A DNA stretch of 64,000 nucleotides from Massilia mucilaginosa. Its GTDB lineage: Bacteria > Pseudomonadota > Gammaproteobacteria > Burkholderiales > Burkholderiaceae_D. Location: contig NZ_WHJH01000018.1 of NCBI RefSeq assembly GCF_011682145.1, positions 1 to 64,000 on the forward strand. The letters run 5' to 3'. The notes below the pieces were generated by a model. It made no database searches. It saw only the letters and a list, made by a program, of their open reading frames with translations, and had not been told where the DNA came from. A program made the translations under genes and the position numbers. This document shows positions 1-8,044 of the stretch, one piece after another (the stretch's first letter is position 1; the number at the start of each line of letters is the position of its first letter).

Positions 1-46
1 GACACGCCTCGACGTGTGAAGTCCAGAATTCGGTGTCACCTTCCAT
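1..46 (-). CDS. tnpA: IS66 TnpA-like protein, N-terminus only
   Basis: Only 15 codons lie in the window. The peptide starts MEGDTEFWTSHVEAC, with the Trp-x-x-His-Val-Glu pattern often found at the start of the small accessory protein TnpA of IS66 elements. The start is supported by AAGGAG 9 bases upstream and by its position just inside the terminal repeat at 127. Assignment is by context and a short motif, so it is tentative. Confidence 0.5.
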   Translation of the reverse strand, partial: MEGDTEFWTSHVEAC

Positions 47-127
47 GCTTGCTCTCCTTAAAATTGAAACGGCAAGCATGCGGAAATCGGGATTAGGCCA
101 CAAGGCTGTGGTTCATGGAGCGCTTAC
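1..127 (-). mobile_element. Left end of an IS66-family element running off the window
   Basis: Read on the minus strand, the element begins at 127 with GTAAGCGCTCCATGAACC. The GTAAGC start is the usual terminal sequence of IS66-type inverted repeats. About 80 bases further in there is a good ribosome binding site (AAGGAGAG) and an ATG at 46 opening a frame that continues past the window edge. Its terminal repeat differs from that of the IS66 copy at 2497-4955, so the two are different IS66 types. The other end cannot be seen. Confidence 0.7.
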
Positions 128-263
128 GGTGTCCAATGCCTGAGCCCTGCAATGGTTCGTCGACCGTCGACCTTGGCCCCCGCCGGTGCTGGCCGTTTGG
201 GGACGGTAACGGTGCCAGGTCTGACATGTGGACACGGCCTCATCAGCATCTATATCTTGAATG

Positions 264-321
264 AAAAAGCCGCCCCCAACCCCTGCTCGCTGAAGCGGGG
301 TGTCGGGTGCGGCTCTTTTTT
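264..321. terminator. Bidirectional intrinsic terminator, cassette copy A
   Basis: AAAAAGCCGC and GCGGCTCTTTTTT flank a long GC-rich stem (CCCC...GGGG), so the structure has a T-run in both directions. It lies just downstream of the minus-strand XRE stop codon at 347-349. The same structure recurs at 972-1029 and 6404-6461. Confidence 0.8.
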
Positions 322-346
322 AGCTGCCCGGATGGCAGCGAGAAAG

Positions 347-566
347 CTACTTGATCCGAGAGGACCAGCGCTCGGCCTCGTACTTGATGATCATCCCTTC
401 CAGCAGTTGGCGGATGACCGCCTGTTGCGGCTCCGGCATGCCGGCGATGGCCTGAAACTGCAAGGCCAGATTGGCGTCCGGCGCCAGTTCGCTCTCCTTG
501 AAAATCAGAAAATCCGTCGTCACGCGCAAAACCTGGGCGATCTTCTTGATCGAGGTACCCAACAAT
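347..566 (-). pseudogene. XRE-family regulator, C-terminal remnant (copy A)
   Basis: The minus strand encodes the tail of a small helix-turn-helix regulator: IAQVLRVTTDFLIF, then a short helical tail ending YEAERWSSRIK and a stop. The N-terminal DNA-binding half is missing. The frame continues upstream into unrelated AT-rich DNA where the small ORF at 590 lies, which shows a recombination junction near 560. Copy C at 6487-6776 keeps part of the missing helix-turn-helix. The parent protein probably had about 110-130 residues. Confidence 0.75.
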
Positions 567-589
567 ATTGAGAAAAATAGAAAATTGAT

Positions 590-802
590 ATGAAAACTAT
601 TGTGTATGACGATGAGATTTCCACGTTGAATATGATATTTTCTGAGTATCCAGAGGGTGGGCTGTCTGTCCTTTGTCCTGTGTGCAAGGAAGAGGTTGTT
701 GTAGTCCTTGATGCAAAGGATGTTAAGAAGCAGAGTCTTGGACCTGGGATTTATTGCAAGAATAATCATATTCGTTCGCTTTTTAATATTAGGGGGAAAT
801 AG
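590..802 (+). CDS. Small Cys-rich protein, possible orphan immunity or zinc-binding protein
   Basis: This is a 70-residue ORF in a markedly AT-rich stretch bounded by cassette copies A and B. The protein has a CPVC pair at about residues 29-32 and a later YCKNNH, which could form a small zinc knuckle. There is no signal peptide or membrane segment. I do not recognise the family. Sitting alone between recombining copies downstream of RHS debris is typical of displaced immunity genes of polymorphic toxins, but that is an inference from position and base composition only. The ribosome binding site is weak. Confidence 0.5.
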   Translation: MKTIVYDDEISTLNMIFSEYPEGGLSVLCPVCKEEVVVVLDAKDVKKQSLGPGIYCKNNHIRSLFNIRGK

Positions 803-971
803 CGTAGGGCATGGAACGTGGCACGGAACAGGTCAGGCTGACCTGCCCCCGGGCACGGCACGGAGTGACGGCACCGGGGTCACAGGTCCCACGGCCGGGG
901 GGCAGGTCCGGCAATGTGGAACGGTGCCAGGTCTAACATTTGGACACGGCCCCATCAGCATCTATATCTTG

Positions 972-1029
972 AAAAAAAGCCGCCCCAACCCCTGCTCCTG
1001 AAGCGGGGTGTCTGGTGCGGCTCTTTTTT
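972..1029. terminator. Bidirectional intrinsic terminator, cassette copy B
   Basis: Same structure as at 264-321: an A-run, a GC-rich stem with arms CCCC and GGGG around a short loop, and GCGGCTCTTTTTT at the far side. Confidence 0.8.
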
Positions 1030-1054
1030 AGCTGTTCGTATAGCAGCGAGAAAG

Positions 1055-1165
1055 CTACTTGATCCGAGAGGACCAGCGCTCGGCCTCGTACTTGATGATC
1101 ATCCCTTCCAGCAGTTGGCGGATGACCGCTTGCTGCGTCCGGCATGCCGGCGATGGCCTGGAACT
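1055..1165 (-). pseudogene. XRE-family regulator, C-terminal remnant (copy B)
   Basis: This minus-strand remnant ends in the same stop as copy A and gives the same tail (LLEGMIIKYEAERWSSRIK). It is frameshifted near 1135 and cut off at about 1163 by RHS sequence. It is not functional. Confidence 0.7.
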
Positions 1166-2496
1166 GCACGCGGTCAGCACGATCATCTATTCGTCGCGCG
1201 GCACCTCCTACGACGAGCCGGGGCGCCAGGTCGGCACATGGAGCGGCATCGATGGGATGCCGCACCGCGCCGGCACAAGCTGGACCTATGACATGCAAGG
1301 CAACCTCGCATATCAGCAAAACGAACTGAACGTCATTACGCGCAGCAAGTTCAACCTGTTTGGCGAACGTACCCAGCTGATCCAGCCGATCTCGCAGAAG
1401 GACGGCCGCTTTATCGTCACCAATTACGCCTACGACAAGCTGGGCCAGGTCGAGCGCAGCTGGATCGACCATATCCCGGTCGTCAAGATAACCGGCATCA
1501 CCGAGGGCGACGGCATGAATGTCGAACTGGTCGGCGCCGACCAGACGCTGACGCAGCACTTCCGCTACGACGAACTGGGCCGCCGCATCGCCAGCGTTAA
1601 CAGCGCCGGCGGCGAAACCCGCACCCGTTACGACCTCGACGGCAACGTGGTATCCACCACCGACGAGAGCGGCGTGACCATGCGCTACGCCTACGACAGC
1701 ATGCATCGCAAGATCTTCGAGCAGGACGCCATGGGCAAGAAGAACACCTGGCACTACGAAGGCGGCATCCTCGTGAGCAGCACCGACATGGGCGACGCCA
1801 CCACCGAGTACGGCTATGACGGCCTGCGCCACATGACGTACCAGAAGGGGGGCGGCAAGGGCAAGGATCTGGTCTACGGCTACGATGGCGCCGGCCTGCT
1901 GACCAGGGTCGAGGACCGTACCCTGAAGCAGGTGACGACCTACGCCTACGACCTGGCGGGCAACCGGGTGGGCGAGAGAACCGTCGTGACCGAGTCCTTG
2001 CAGGCCGACTCCGGTTCGGATCGCCGGCGTGTACTTCACCGTACTCGGGCGGACTGCCGACTTGGGCGAATTGTCGTCCTGGTCAGGCAAATACATCCGC
2101 GGCGAAGCGACCTATCAGAGCATCGCCGAGCAACTGCTGAAGACGGCGGAAGGCCAGGCACGCTTCGCGTCTGGGCTGAACAATGCCGACTTCATCAAGA
2201 CCTTGTACCAGCTGACCTTCGGCACGACTCCCGATGCCGACTCGCAGGCGCTGCTGACGACCAGGCTGGACGAAGGCGAATCGCGCGGCCAGATCGTCTT
2301 CGACGTCATGACTGCCATGAGCGGCGAGGCGAAGTCCAGATTGGACCATGCCGTTCATATCGGCATGAACCCGGCGCCGTTGAGCAGCGTGGCGCACCAG
2401 GTTGTCGTGCAGGACAACCATATGGCGTACGACCGGTTCAACCGCATGACGCGCGTGATGGACGGCCGCTACGACGTGGCCTTTGCCTACGACAAT
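1163..2496 (+). pseudogene. RHS/YD-repeat protein fragment with a DUF4214-like segment
   Basis: From 1163 the plus strand reads a run of YD repeats (for example FRYDELGRRIASV, TRYDLDGNVVSTT, TYAYDLAGNRVGERT). These repeats build the shell of RHS polymorphic toxins. The amino-terminal export and core regions are missing. Near 1990-2015 the frame changes by one base. The new frame gives YFTVLGRTADLGELSSW and later SRGQIVFDVMTAMSG, which resemble DUF4214 repeats found in large secreted proteins. It then returns to an RHS-type segment (MAYDRFNRMTRVMDGRYDVAF) until an IS66 element interrupts it at 2497. A DUF4214-like unit inside an RHS shell is unusual; either it is a genuine architecture or the frameshift hides a fusion made by recombination. 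Confidence 0.75.
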
Positions 2497-2571
2497 GTAA
2501 GCATCCAGCCCGCCCACCTTTCTTCCGCTCCATAAATTGCCCACACTGTGATCTTCAACTTGGAGATAGAG

Positions 2572-2868
2572 ATGGCAAATTTGGAACGCGAGTCATTGTG
2601 GGAGGAACGGGTTGCGCAATGGCGCAAGAGCGGCCAGTCCCAGCGCGCCTTTGCAGAGAGCCAGGGCTATCCGCAGCGGCAGCTTAATTATTGGGCGCGC
2701 CGTCTGGCCGCGCCAGTCGTGCCGCCGGCGCTGCTGCCGGTGTCGATTGCAGCATCCATCGACGCAGCACCGGCATTGAGCCTGCGTAGCCCGGGCGGCT
2801 GGATCGTGACGCTGCCTCCGGCGTTGCCTGCCGGCTGGGTGGCGGCACTACTGCGCGAGCTGGCATGA
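2572..2868 (+). CDS. tnpA: IS66 accessory protein TnpA
   Basis: The product is 98 residues starting MANLERESLWEERVAQW, with a predicted helix-turn-helix in residues 10-40 (SGQSQRAFAESQGYPQRQL). This is the usual form of the small first ORF of IS66 elements, which is needed with TnpB for transposition. The ATG at 2572 was chosen because the start of family similarity lies there; a start at 2548 in the same frame would add eight untypical residues. Its stop overlaps the tnpB start as ATGA, indicating translational coupling. Confidence 0.8.
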   Translation: MANLERESLWEERVAQWRKSGQSQRAFAESQGYPQRQLNYWARRLAAPVVPPALLPVSIAASIDAAPALSLRSPGGWIVTLPPALPAGWVAALLRELA

Positions 2869-3206
2869 AGCTGCAAGTCGAGTCGGTTCTGCTGGCCACC
2901 CAACCTGTCGATATGCGCATCGGCGTCGACGGACTTTCCCTGCTGGTGCAGCAGGTGCTCGGTTGCGCTCCCTGCGATGGCACGGCCTATGTGTTCAGCA
3001 ACCGGCGCCGTACGCGCCTCAAATTGGTGTGCTGGGACGGAAATGGCGTATGGCTGTGTCTGCGCCGCTTGCACCGCGGCCAGTTCGTGTGGCCGCAGGC
3101 CGGCGACGCCACCTGGCAAATGAGCGGCGAGCAATGGCAATGGCTGATCGCGGGCGTGGACTGGCAACGCATGGCGGCGCCGGCACCGGCCCAGTGGCAA
3201 TTATAG
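2865..3206 (+). CDS. tnpB: IS66 accessory protein TnpB
   Basis: This 113-residue protein has the features of IS66 TnpB: the opening TQPVDMRIGVDGLSLLV and, near the middle, VFSNRRRTRLKLVCWDGNG. The size matches the family, which is usually 110-120 residues. It overlaps tnpA by four bases and is followed by a 58-base gap before tnpC. In that gap a small hairpin (GAGCCC, eight bases, GGGCTC at 3246-3264) ends directly at the tnpC start codon and may limit its translation. Confidence 0.9.
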   Translation: MKLQVESVLLATQPVDMRIGVDGLSLLVQQVLGCAPCDGTAYVFSNRRRTRLKLVCWDGNGVWLCLRRLHRGQFVWPQAGDATWQMSGEQWQWLIAGVDWQRMAAPAPAQWQL

Positions 3207-3264
3207 TGCGTCGCTACAGGCGATCTTGCTTGTAAACATAAGCAGAGCCCGGTAAACTGGGCTC

Positions 3265-4921
3265 ATGGATTTGCTCAACGAACTGACCCACGCCAACCTT
3301 GATCCTGCCGTGCTCGACGCGGTACGGGCCTTGCTTGCGCAGGCAGATCAGCTGGCCAATAGCGTGGCGGTGAAAGATGACATCATCAAGGCGGCCCACG
3401 CCACGATTGCCGCCTTGAAGCTAGAACTGGCGCAACATCGCCGCATTCGATTCGCCAACAAGAGCGAAGCTTTTACCGCTGAACAGCGTGATCTGTTCGA
3501 AGAATGCCAGGAAATTGATCTGGTTGCCATGGAAGCGGAGTTGCAGCATCAACGCGATCTGCTCGTCGGCGAGAAGCCGAAGAACAAGCGTCCACGCGCC
3601 GGGCGTCAGCCATTGCCGCCCCAGTTGGAGCGCATCGTCCACAGTCATGAGCCGGCCTGCTGCGAATGCGGTCAGTGCGGCCAAGCCCTGACCCTGATCG
3701 GCGAGGACGTCAGCGAGCAGCTCGACGTTGAACCTGCCCGCTTCTTCGTGCGCCACCCGTGGCCCTACAGGGCAGGAGCTTGCCCTTGCAAGGGCAAGCC
3801 GTTATGCAGGCGTAGGGCAATGCCCTACGAATTCCCTGCTACACCATATCCGCCCGCAGTATGCCTGCCGCGCCTGCGACAGCGTCACCGCTGCGCCTGT
3901 GGCGCCGGCGATCATCGACGGCGGCATGGCCGCACCCGGCCTGCTGGCCTGGATCGCCATCAGCAAGTTCGTCGATCACCTGCCGCTGTATCGGATCAAC
4001 CAGATTGGTGAGCGCCAGGGCGTTCCACTGCCCATCTCGACGACATCGGACTGGGCCGGCAAGGTCGGCGTGGCGTTGCAGCCTCTGGCTGACAGGCTGG
4101 CGCAACTGCTGCGCATGCGACCGACCCTGCATGCCGATGAAACGCCGGTCAGGCAACTCGATCCCGGGCAGGGCAAAACCAAGCGTGCCTACTTGTGGGC
4201 GTACCGTTCCAACAGTTTGGACGAAGGTCCTCCTATCGTCGTGTTCGACTACCAGGGCGGGCGCGCCGGCTCGCATGCCCAGTCGTTCCTGCAGCACTGG
4301 CGCGGGCACCTGATGGTCGACGATTATGTCGCCTACAAGGCACTGTTCGTGCATGGCGTTACCGAACTGGCTTGCCTGGCCCACGTGCGCCGAAAATTCT
4401 TCGAGCTGCATGCGGCCAATGGCAGCCCGATCGCCGCCGAGGCCCTGCGCCGCATTGGGCTGCTGTATGGCATCGAGCGCACTGCGGCCAGTGATTCCGC
4501 GCCGGAACGTCATGCTCGCCGCCAGAGCGAAGCCAAACCAGTCCTTGATGAGCTGCACGCGTGGCTCGTCAAAACCAGACCCGTCGTTGCCGATGGCAGC
4601 GGCACTGCAAAGGCGCTTGATCATGCGCTCAAACGGTGGCCGGCATTGATTCGCTATATCGACAGCGACACCTACCCGATCGACAACAACGCCGTCGAGA
4701 ACGCCATACGCCCCATCGCCATTGGGAAAAAGAACTGGCTCTTCACTGGCTCGGAGCGCGCTGGCCGGCGAGCCGCTGCCATTCAAAGCCTGGTCGCTAC
4801 TGCCAAACTCAACGGCATCGATCCCATGCGCTGGCTGACCGAAACGCTGGAAAAACTCCCTACCTGCCCCAACAGTCAGATCGATTCGCTTCTGCCATTT
4901 GCTCAGATTACCGGGAAATAG
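3265..4921 (+). pseudogene. tnpC: IS66 transposase TnpC, interrupted
   Basis: The first part, in the frame of the ATG at 3265, has the N-terminal coiled segment and a zinc-finger-like region (CCECGQCG) up to FFVRH. The rest, from about 3846, is in the next frame and carries HIRPQYACRAC, the catalytic LHADETPV, MVDDYVAYK and NNAVENAIRP blocks of the DDE domain, and the usual C-terminus. The 88 bases between the two parts (3758-3845) are a palindromic insertion; 88 is one more than a multiple of three, which explains the frame change exactly. Without the insert the ORF would be intact. Confidence 0.9.
3758..3845. repeat. 88-bp palindromic MITE/REP-like insert in tnpC
   Basis: The insert holds three palindromes: GCCCTACAGGGC near its left end, a perfect 20-base one CTTGCCCTTGCAAGGGCAAG at 3779-3798, and GTAGGGCAATGCCCTAC at 3812-3828. 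A possible 4-base duplication, CACC, is present at 3754-3757 and 3842-3845. Removing 88 bases restores the transposase frame. It has no coding capacity, so it would have to be mobilised by enzymes from elsewhere. Confidence 0.8.
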
Positions 4922-4955
4922 ATTCCACTGAAAGGTGGGACCGTCGGATGCTTAC

Positions 4956-5400
4956 GCTTGTCCTTCAAGCTAAGGCGGCAACGCTTGTAGCGAAACGCCA
5001 TGCGCTTCAGATATTCTTTGATGCTGTTGCGGCTGAGCGGCGTATGTTCCGCGCCTTCCCACTGCCGCTGCAGTGTCCTGGCAGTCCCGCCCGCATCGCG
5101 CGCCAGATCGCCGAGCTGACTCCGCTCCTCGTCGGACAGCTTCGGCGGCCGGCCGGTATGCCGACCCTCGAACAAACCGAGCAGGCCCAATTCATCCCAA
5201 CGCCGGCGCCAGTTCTCGACACTGTTCAGGTGCACCTCGAATTCGTCGGCCACCTGTTGCAGTGTCAAACCTTGCGCCAGCCGGAACATCCCCTGTGCCC
5301 GCATCCGAGTGCGCGCATGCGGATGGTAGATCCCCATCTCCCGCAGCGTCCTGCGCTCATCAGCGCTAAGCTTCAATCGCAGCCTCATGTCTGTCACCAT
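4956..5400 (-). pseudogene. IS630-type transposase, N-terminal part
   Basis: Reading from 5400 on the minus strand, about 148 residues match the DNA-binding half of IS630/Tc1-like transposases: two helix-turn-helix units (LTLQQVADEFEVHLNSVENW, and later LSRNSIKEYLKRMAFRYKR) joined by the GRPPKLSDEER linker. The DDE catalytic half is absent because the frame runs into the right end of the IS66 element at 4955. A second in-frame ATG at 5388 is an equally good start. Confidence 0.75.
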
Positions 5401-5449
5401 CCTGATCGTTATAGATCAGAATTTGACAAGAAAAATCTGGCGATTACTT

Positions 5450-5965
5450 AGCCGAATTGCCCATCATTTGCGACCGCGGCACCAAGTGCAACGCGCAGGG
5501 TTACAAGACCAGCTGGAATGGGTACAAGCTGCACATTGACACCGCCGATTGTGGCGTTCCCATCGCCGCCTTGCTGTGTTCTGCCTCGATGCATGACAGC
5601 CCCGCGCCGCCGTGCCGCTGTCTCACATCACGAAGCAACGGGTCACCAATTTGTACGATGTGATGGACGCTGCCTACTGCAGCAAAGAGTTGCACGACCA
5701 CTGCCGCGAACTGGGACATGTTCCCCTGATCGACCACAATCCGCGTGGCGGCGAGAAGGAACACTTCGAGCCTGCCGATGAAGTTCGCTACCGTGAACGC
5801 ACCGTGGCCGAACGGACCAACGCGCGCCTCAAGGACGAATTCGGCGGCCGCCACATCATGGTCAAAGGACATGCCAAAGTCATGAGCCATTTGATGTTTG
5901 GGCTGCTTGCTCTCGGTGCTGACCAACTGATGCGACTTCGACGATGTCCCGACAAAACCGCTTAA
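5450..5965 (+). pseudogene. IS4/IS5-superfamily DDE transposase, C-terminal part
   Basis: The first frame gives CDRGTKCNAQGYKTSWNGYKL and IDTADCGVPIAALL; a frameshift near 5600 leads to a second frame with VTNLYDVMDAAY, HVPLIDHNPRGGEK and RYRERTVAERTNARLKDEFGG. The last block contains the YxxR-type signature with the catalytic Glu typical of Transposase_11 domain enzymes. The N-terminal half is missing at the junction with the IS630-type fragment (about 5445), where a TTAG sequence fits the TA target preference of IS630 elements. It cannot make an active enzyme. Confidence 0.75.
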
Positions 5966-6063
5966 CAACCCCGATTCCGCCCCGAATGTTTCAGTTACGG
6001 TATCCCCACGCCTTCAGAATGAGATTGACCATGATTCCGCCACCATAACCAACCAGAATTTGT

Positions 6064-6110
6064 CCGGCATCACGAAAACGCGACGGGAAATCGCGCTTTC
6101 GTGATGCCGG
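6064..6110. repeat. 20-bp inverted repeat with 7-base loop
   Basis: CCGGCATCACGAAAACGCGA at 6064-6083 pairs with 6091-6110 at 19 of 20 positions around the loop CGGGAAA. There is no T-run. It lies in a 385-base stretch (5966-6350) without an intact gene, between transposase fragments, and is probably the end or centre of another small element. Confidence 0.7.
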
Positions 6111-6209
6111 CCAGTTCAGAAAAATCGTTTTGCAATTGCCTCTATTCAGTCTGAATGATCAGCGCAATCGACAGTTGTAAACCCTTGGCAATTGCCGCAT
6201 CATGTAGGC

Positions 6210-6335
6210 ATGCCACCGAAACCGCCCCGTCCCGATCTTACCCAGCTGTCCGATACCGATAAAGACAGGCTCATCGACGCCCTGTTTGCGCGCCTGGACG
6301 CGGTCGAGGCCAAGCTGGGCATGAACAGCGAGGGT
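6210..6335 (+). pseudogene. Second IS66-type transposase, N-terminal fragment
   Basis: The reading starting MPPKPPRPDLTQLSDTDKD and ending about LDAVEAKLGMNS matches the beginning of a zinc-finger-bearing IS66 TnpC. It stops at about 6333, where the sequence switches to cassette copy C. It is unrelated to the tnpC at 3265 and may belong to the same type of element as the one at 1-127. Confidence 0.6.
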
Positions 6336-6403
6336 AACGGTGCCGGGTAACGGTGCCAGGTCTGACATTTGGACACGGCCTCATCAGCATCTGTATCTTG
6401 AAT

Positions 6404-6461
6404 GAAAAAGCCGCCCCCAACGCCTGCTTACTGAAGCGGGGTGTCGGGTGCGGATTTTTTT
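6404..6461. terminator. Intrinsic terminator, cassette copy C
   Basis: Same stem as copies A and B, with the right side changed to GTGCGGATTTTTTT, so the outer pairs are weaker but the T-run on the plus strand is longer. Confidence 0.75.
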
Positions 6462-6486
6462 AGCTGCCTGGATGGCAGCGAGAAAG

Positions 6487-6776
6487 CTACTTTGTCTGAG
6501 AGGACCAGCGCTTGGCCTCGTATTTGATGATCATCCCTTCCAGCAACTGGCGGATGACCGCCTGCTGCGGCTTCGGCATGCCGGCGATGGCCCGAAACGG
6601 CCAGGCGAGGTTGGCGTCCGGCGCCAGTTCGTCTCCTCGAAAATCAAAAAATCTGTCGTTACGCGCAAGACCTGGGCGATATTCTTGACCGCTTCCAGCG
6701 ATGGCAGGGACGCGCCTGCCTCATAGCGCTTGACCTGCGTGACGTGCAGGCCGAGGGCATCGGCCGGGTAGGTCAA
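6487..6776 (-). pseudogene. XRE-family regulator remnant (copy C) with part of the HTH
   Basis: The minus strand reads ALGLHVTQVKRYEAGASLPS, the second half of an XRE helix-turn-helix, then LEAVKNIAQVLRVTTDFLIFEE. A frameshift (about 6640) then scrambles the tail before the stop at 6487. The start of the protein is lost at about 6776. The three copies together show what the intact regulator looked like: a short Cro/CI-like protein. Confidence 0.75.
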
Positions 6777-7060
6777 TATTCGGTCGGCGCCAACACAACG
6801 GCAACAAGGTGAGCGATGTGACGACCAACAGCATCGCCATCCAGCCGGGCGATACCTTGTTCATGGCGCGTCCGCGCACAGTGGGAGTCCGTCTCAAAGC
6901 GCGTTTTTGATGAGGATGCAGCTAACTTAAGCTCCGTCATTTCTGCCAGTGGCAGGAATGACGGAGCTGAGGTTTCTGGCAAAAATGACTTTAGTGGGTG
7001 CGCGTCTCAAAGCGCGTTTCTGATCCCGTCCCGCGGTGCACTTACCAGGAGAAATTGCTT
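6777..7060. other. Gene-free stretch with repeats upstream of the desaturase
   Basis: At 6800-6900 a short plus-strand reading (DVTTNSIAIQPGDTLFMARP) looks like leftover coding sequence of an unidentified gene. A 39-base near-perfect palindrome, AGCTCCGTCATT...AATGACGGAGCT, lies at 6930-6968 and belongs to the common GTCATTCC-type REP sequences. The 16-base direct repeat GTCTCAAAGCGCGTTT occurs at 6891-6906 and 7004-7019, flanking the palindrome, as if the intervening 97 bases were inserted or duplicated. Confidence 0.6.
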
Positions 7061-8044
7061 ATGACAACAGCAGTGGCAAAGGAAGTGCGCCCGGACTACA
7101 TGGATGCCGCGCAACAGCAGCAAATGCGCGGCGAACGCGGGCGCTGGCTGTGGCTGGCGGAGTGGCCCACCTGGCGGCTGATCGTCGTCATTCACGGCGG
7201 CTGGCTGGCCACCCTGGCGTACTGGCGCGAGCTCGGCACGCCCGCCGCCACGCTGCTGATGATCTGGTGGTGCGCGTGGTACATGTCGCTCCAGCATGAA
7301 TTGATCCACGGCCATCCGACCCGCTGGCCGCCGCTGAACCGCCTGTTCGGCACGGTGCCGCTGGCGGTGTGGTATCCGTATCAGCTGTATCGCGACAGCC
7401 ATCTGCGCCATCACGTCGATTTCCACCTGACCATGCCGGCGCTCGATACCGAAAGCCATTACGTGTCGCCCGCCACCTGGGCCGGCATGGGCAGGCCGCT
7501 GCGACAGCTGCTGTGGTTTAACAAGACCTTCTGGGGCCGCCTGCTGGTCGGCCCGGCGATTGCGATCGCCTCGGCCTGGATCGAGGCGCTGCGCCAGCCC
7601 TTGCGCGGGGACTGGACGCAGGCCCACATGTGGCTGCGCCATGTGGTCATGCTGGGGGCGCTGCTGTGGGTGGTCGAGACCGCGTTCGGCGTGTCGGCGG
7701 TCTATTATGTGCTGGCGATGTCGTATCCGGCCCAGTCGCTGGTGATGATCCGCTCTTACTACGAACATCGCCCGGCGCGGCACCACAAGCAGCGGATCGT
7801 GCTCAACGAAGCGGGCTTCGTGTTCCGCCTGCTGTACCTGAATAACAATTTCCATCTGGTGCACCATGATTTTCCATCGCTGCCGTGGTATCTGCTGCCG
7901 CGTGTCTATCATGCGCGGCGCGACGCCTATATCGCCCGCAGCGGCGGCTTTTACGTGCGCGGTTACGGCGAACTGATGCGCCGCTTCGGCCTGACGCCGG
8001 TCGACGCGCCCGTGCATCCGCACATGGAGGAGTCAAGCCGATGA
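7061..8044 (+). CDS. Membrane fatty-acid desaturase family protein
   Basis: This 327-residue protein belongs to the membrane-bound, di-iron fatty-acid desaturase/hydroxylase superfamily. The His boxes are visible: HELIHGH near residue 79, HLRHH near residue 111 and, towards the C-terminus, HLVHHD. Several hydrophobic segments lie between them (WRLIVVIHGGWLATLAYW, HVVMLGALLWVV). Substrate is not evident; lipid or a small amine/lipid-like acid are both possible. ATG 7061 was chosen because AGGAG stands 9 bases upstream; upstream in-frame starts lack this. The last codons overlap the next gene as ATGA, so both are probably one operon. Confidence 0.85.
   Translation: MTTAVAKEVRPDYMDAAQQQQMRGERGRWLWLAEWPTWRLIVVIHGGWLATLAYWRELGTPAATLLMIWWCAWYMSLQHELIHGHPTRWPPLNRLFGTVPLAVWYPYQLYRDSHLRHHVDFHLTMPALDTESHYVSPATWAGMGRPLRQLLWFNKTFWGRLLVGPAIAIASAWIEALRQPLRGDWTQAHMWLRHVVMLGALLWVVETAFGVSAVYYVLAMSYPAQSLVMIRSYYEHRPARHHKQRIVLNEAGFVFRLLYLNNNFHLVHHDFPSLPWYLLPRVYHARRDAYIARSGGFYVRGYGELMRRFGLTPVDAPVHPHMEESSR

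Larger units (their letters stand above)
209..566. repeat. Cassette repeat copy A (terminator plus XRE-regulator tail)
   Basis: This is the first of three related segments (209-566, 921-1165, 6350-6776). Each begins ACGGTGCCAGGTCT, continues through a near-identical stretch with TTTGGACACGGC and CATCAGCATC, then a strong hairpin terminator, then the 3' part of an XRE-type regulator gene on the minus strand. Copy A stops being like the others at about 560, where the low-GC ORF at 590 begins. Confidence 0.85.
921..1165. repeat. Cassette repeat copy B
   Basis: This second copy starts ACGGTGCCAGGTCTAACATT and contains the hairpin terminator and the last roughly 35 codons of the XRE regulator. 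It ends abruptly at about 1163, where RHS coding sequence starts in the opposite orientation. A two-base deletion near 1135 relative to copy A breaks the regulator frame. Confidence 0.85.
2497..4955 (+). mobile_element. IS66-family insertion sequence
   Basis: The left end is GTAAGCATCCAGCCCGCCCACC at 2497 without its last two bases; the right end at 4934-4955 is its imperfect complement, sharing GTAAGCATCC and CCCACC. Inside are tnpA, tnpB and tnpC in the standard order. The flanks are different genes: RHS on the left and an IS630-type transposase on the right. The flanking 8 bases, ACGACAAT and GCTTGTCC, do not match, so there is no target duplication. This points to deletion or recombination between two copies after insertion. 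The element is inactive because tnpC is interrupted. Confidence 0.9.
6350..6776. repeat. Cassette repeat copy C
   Basis: This is the longest of the three copies. It starts ACGGTGCCAGGTCTGACATTTGG and includes the terminator and a longer part of the XRE regulator gene, reaching its helix-turn-helix. Its left boundary lies directly against a transposase fragment. Confidence 0.85.

Noticed and set aside
933-2096. 387-residue minus-strand ORF opposite the RHS fragment
   Set aside because: Val/Ala/Gly-rich shadow; the plus strand shows clear YD repeats.
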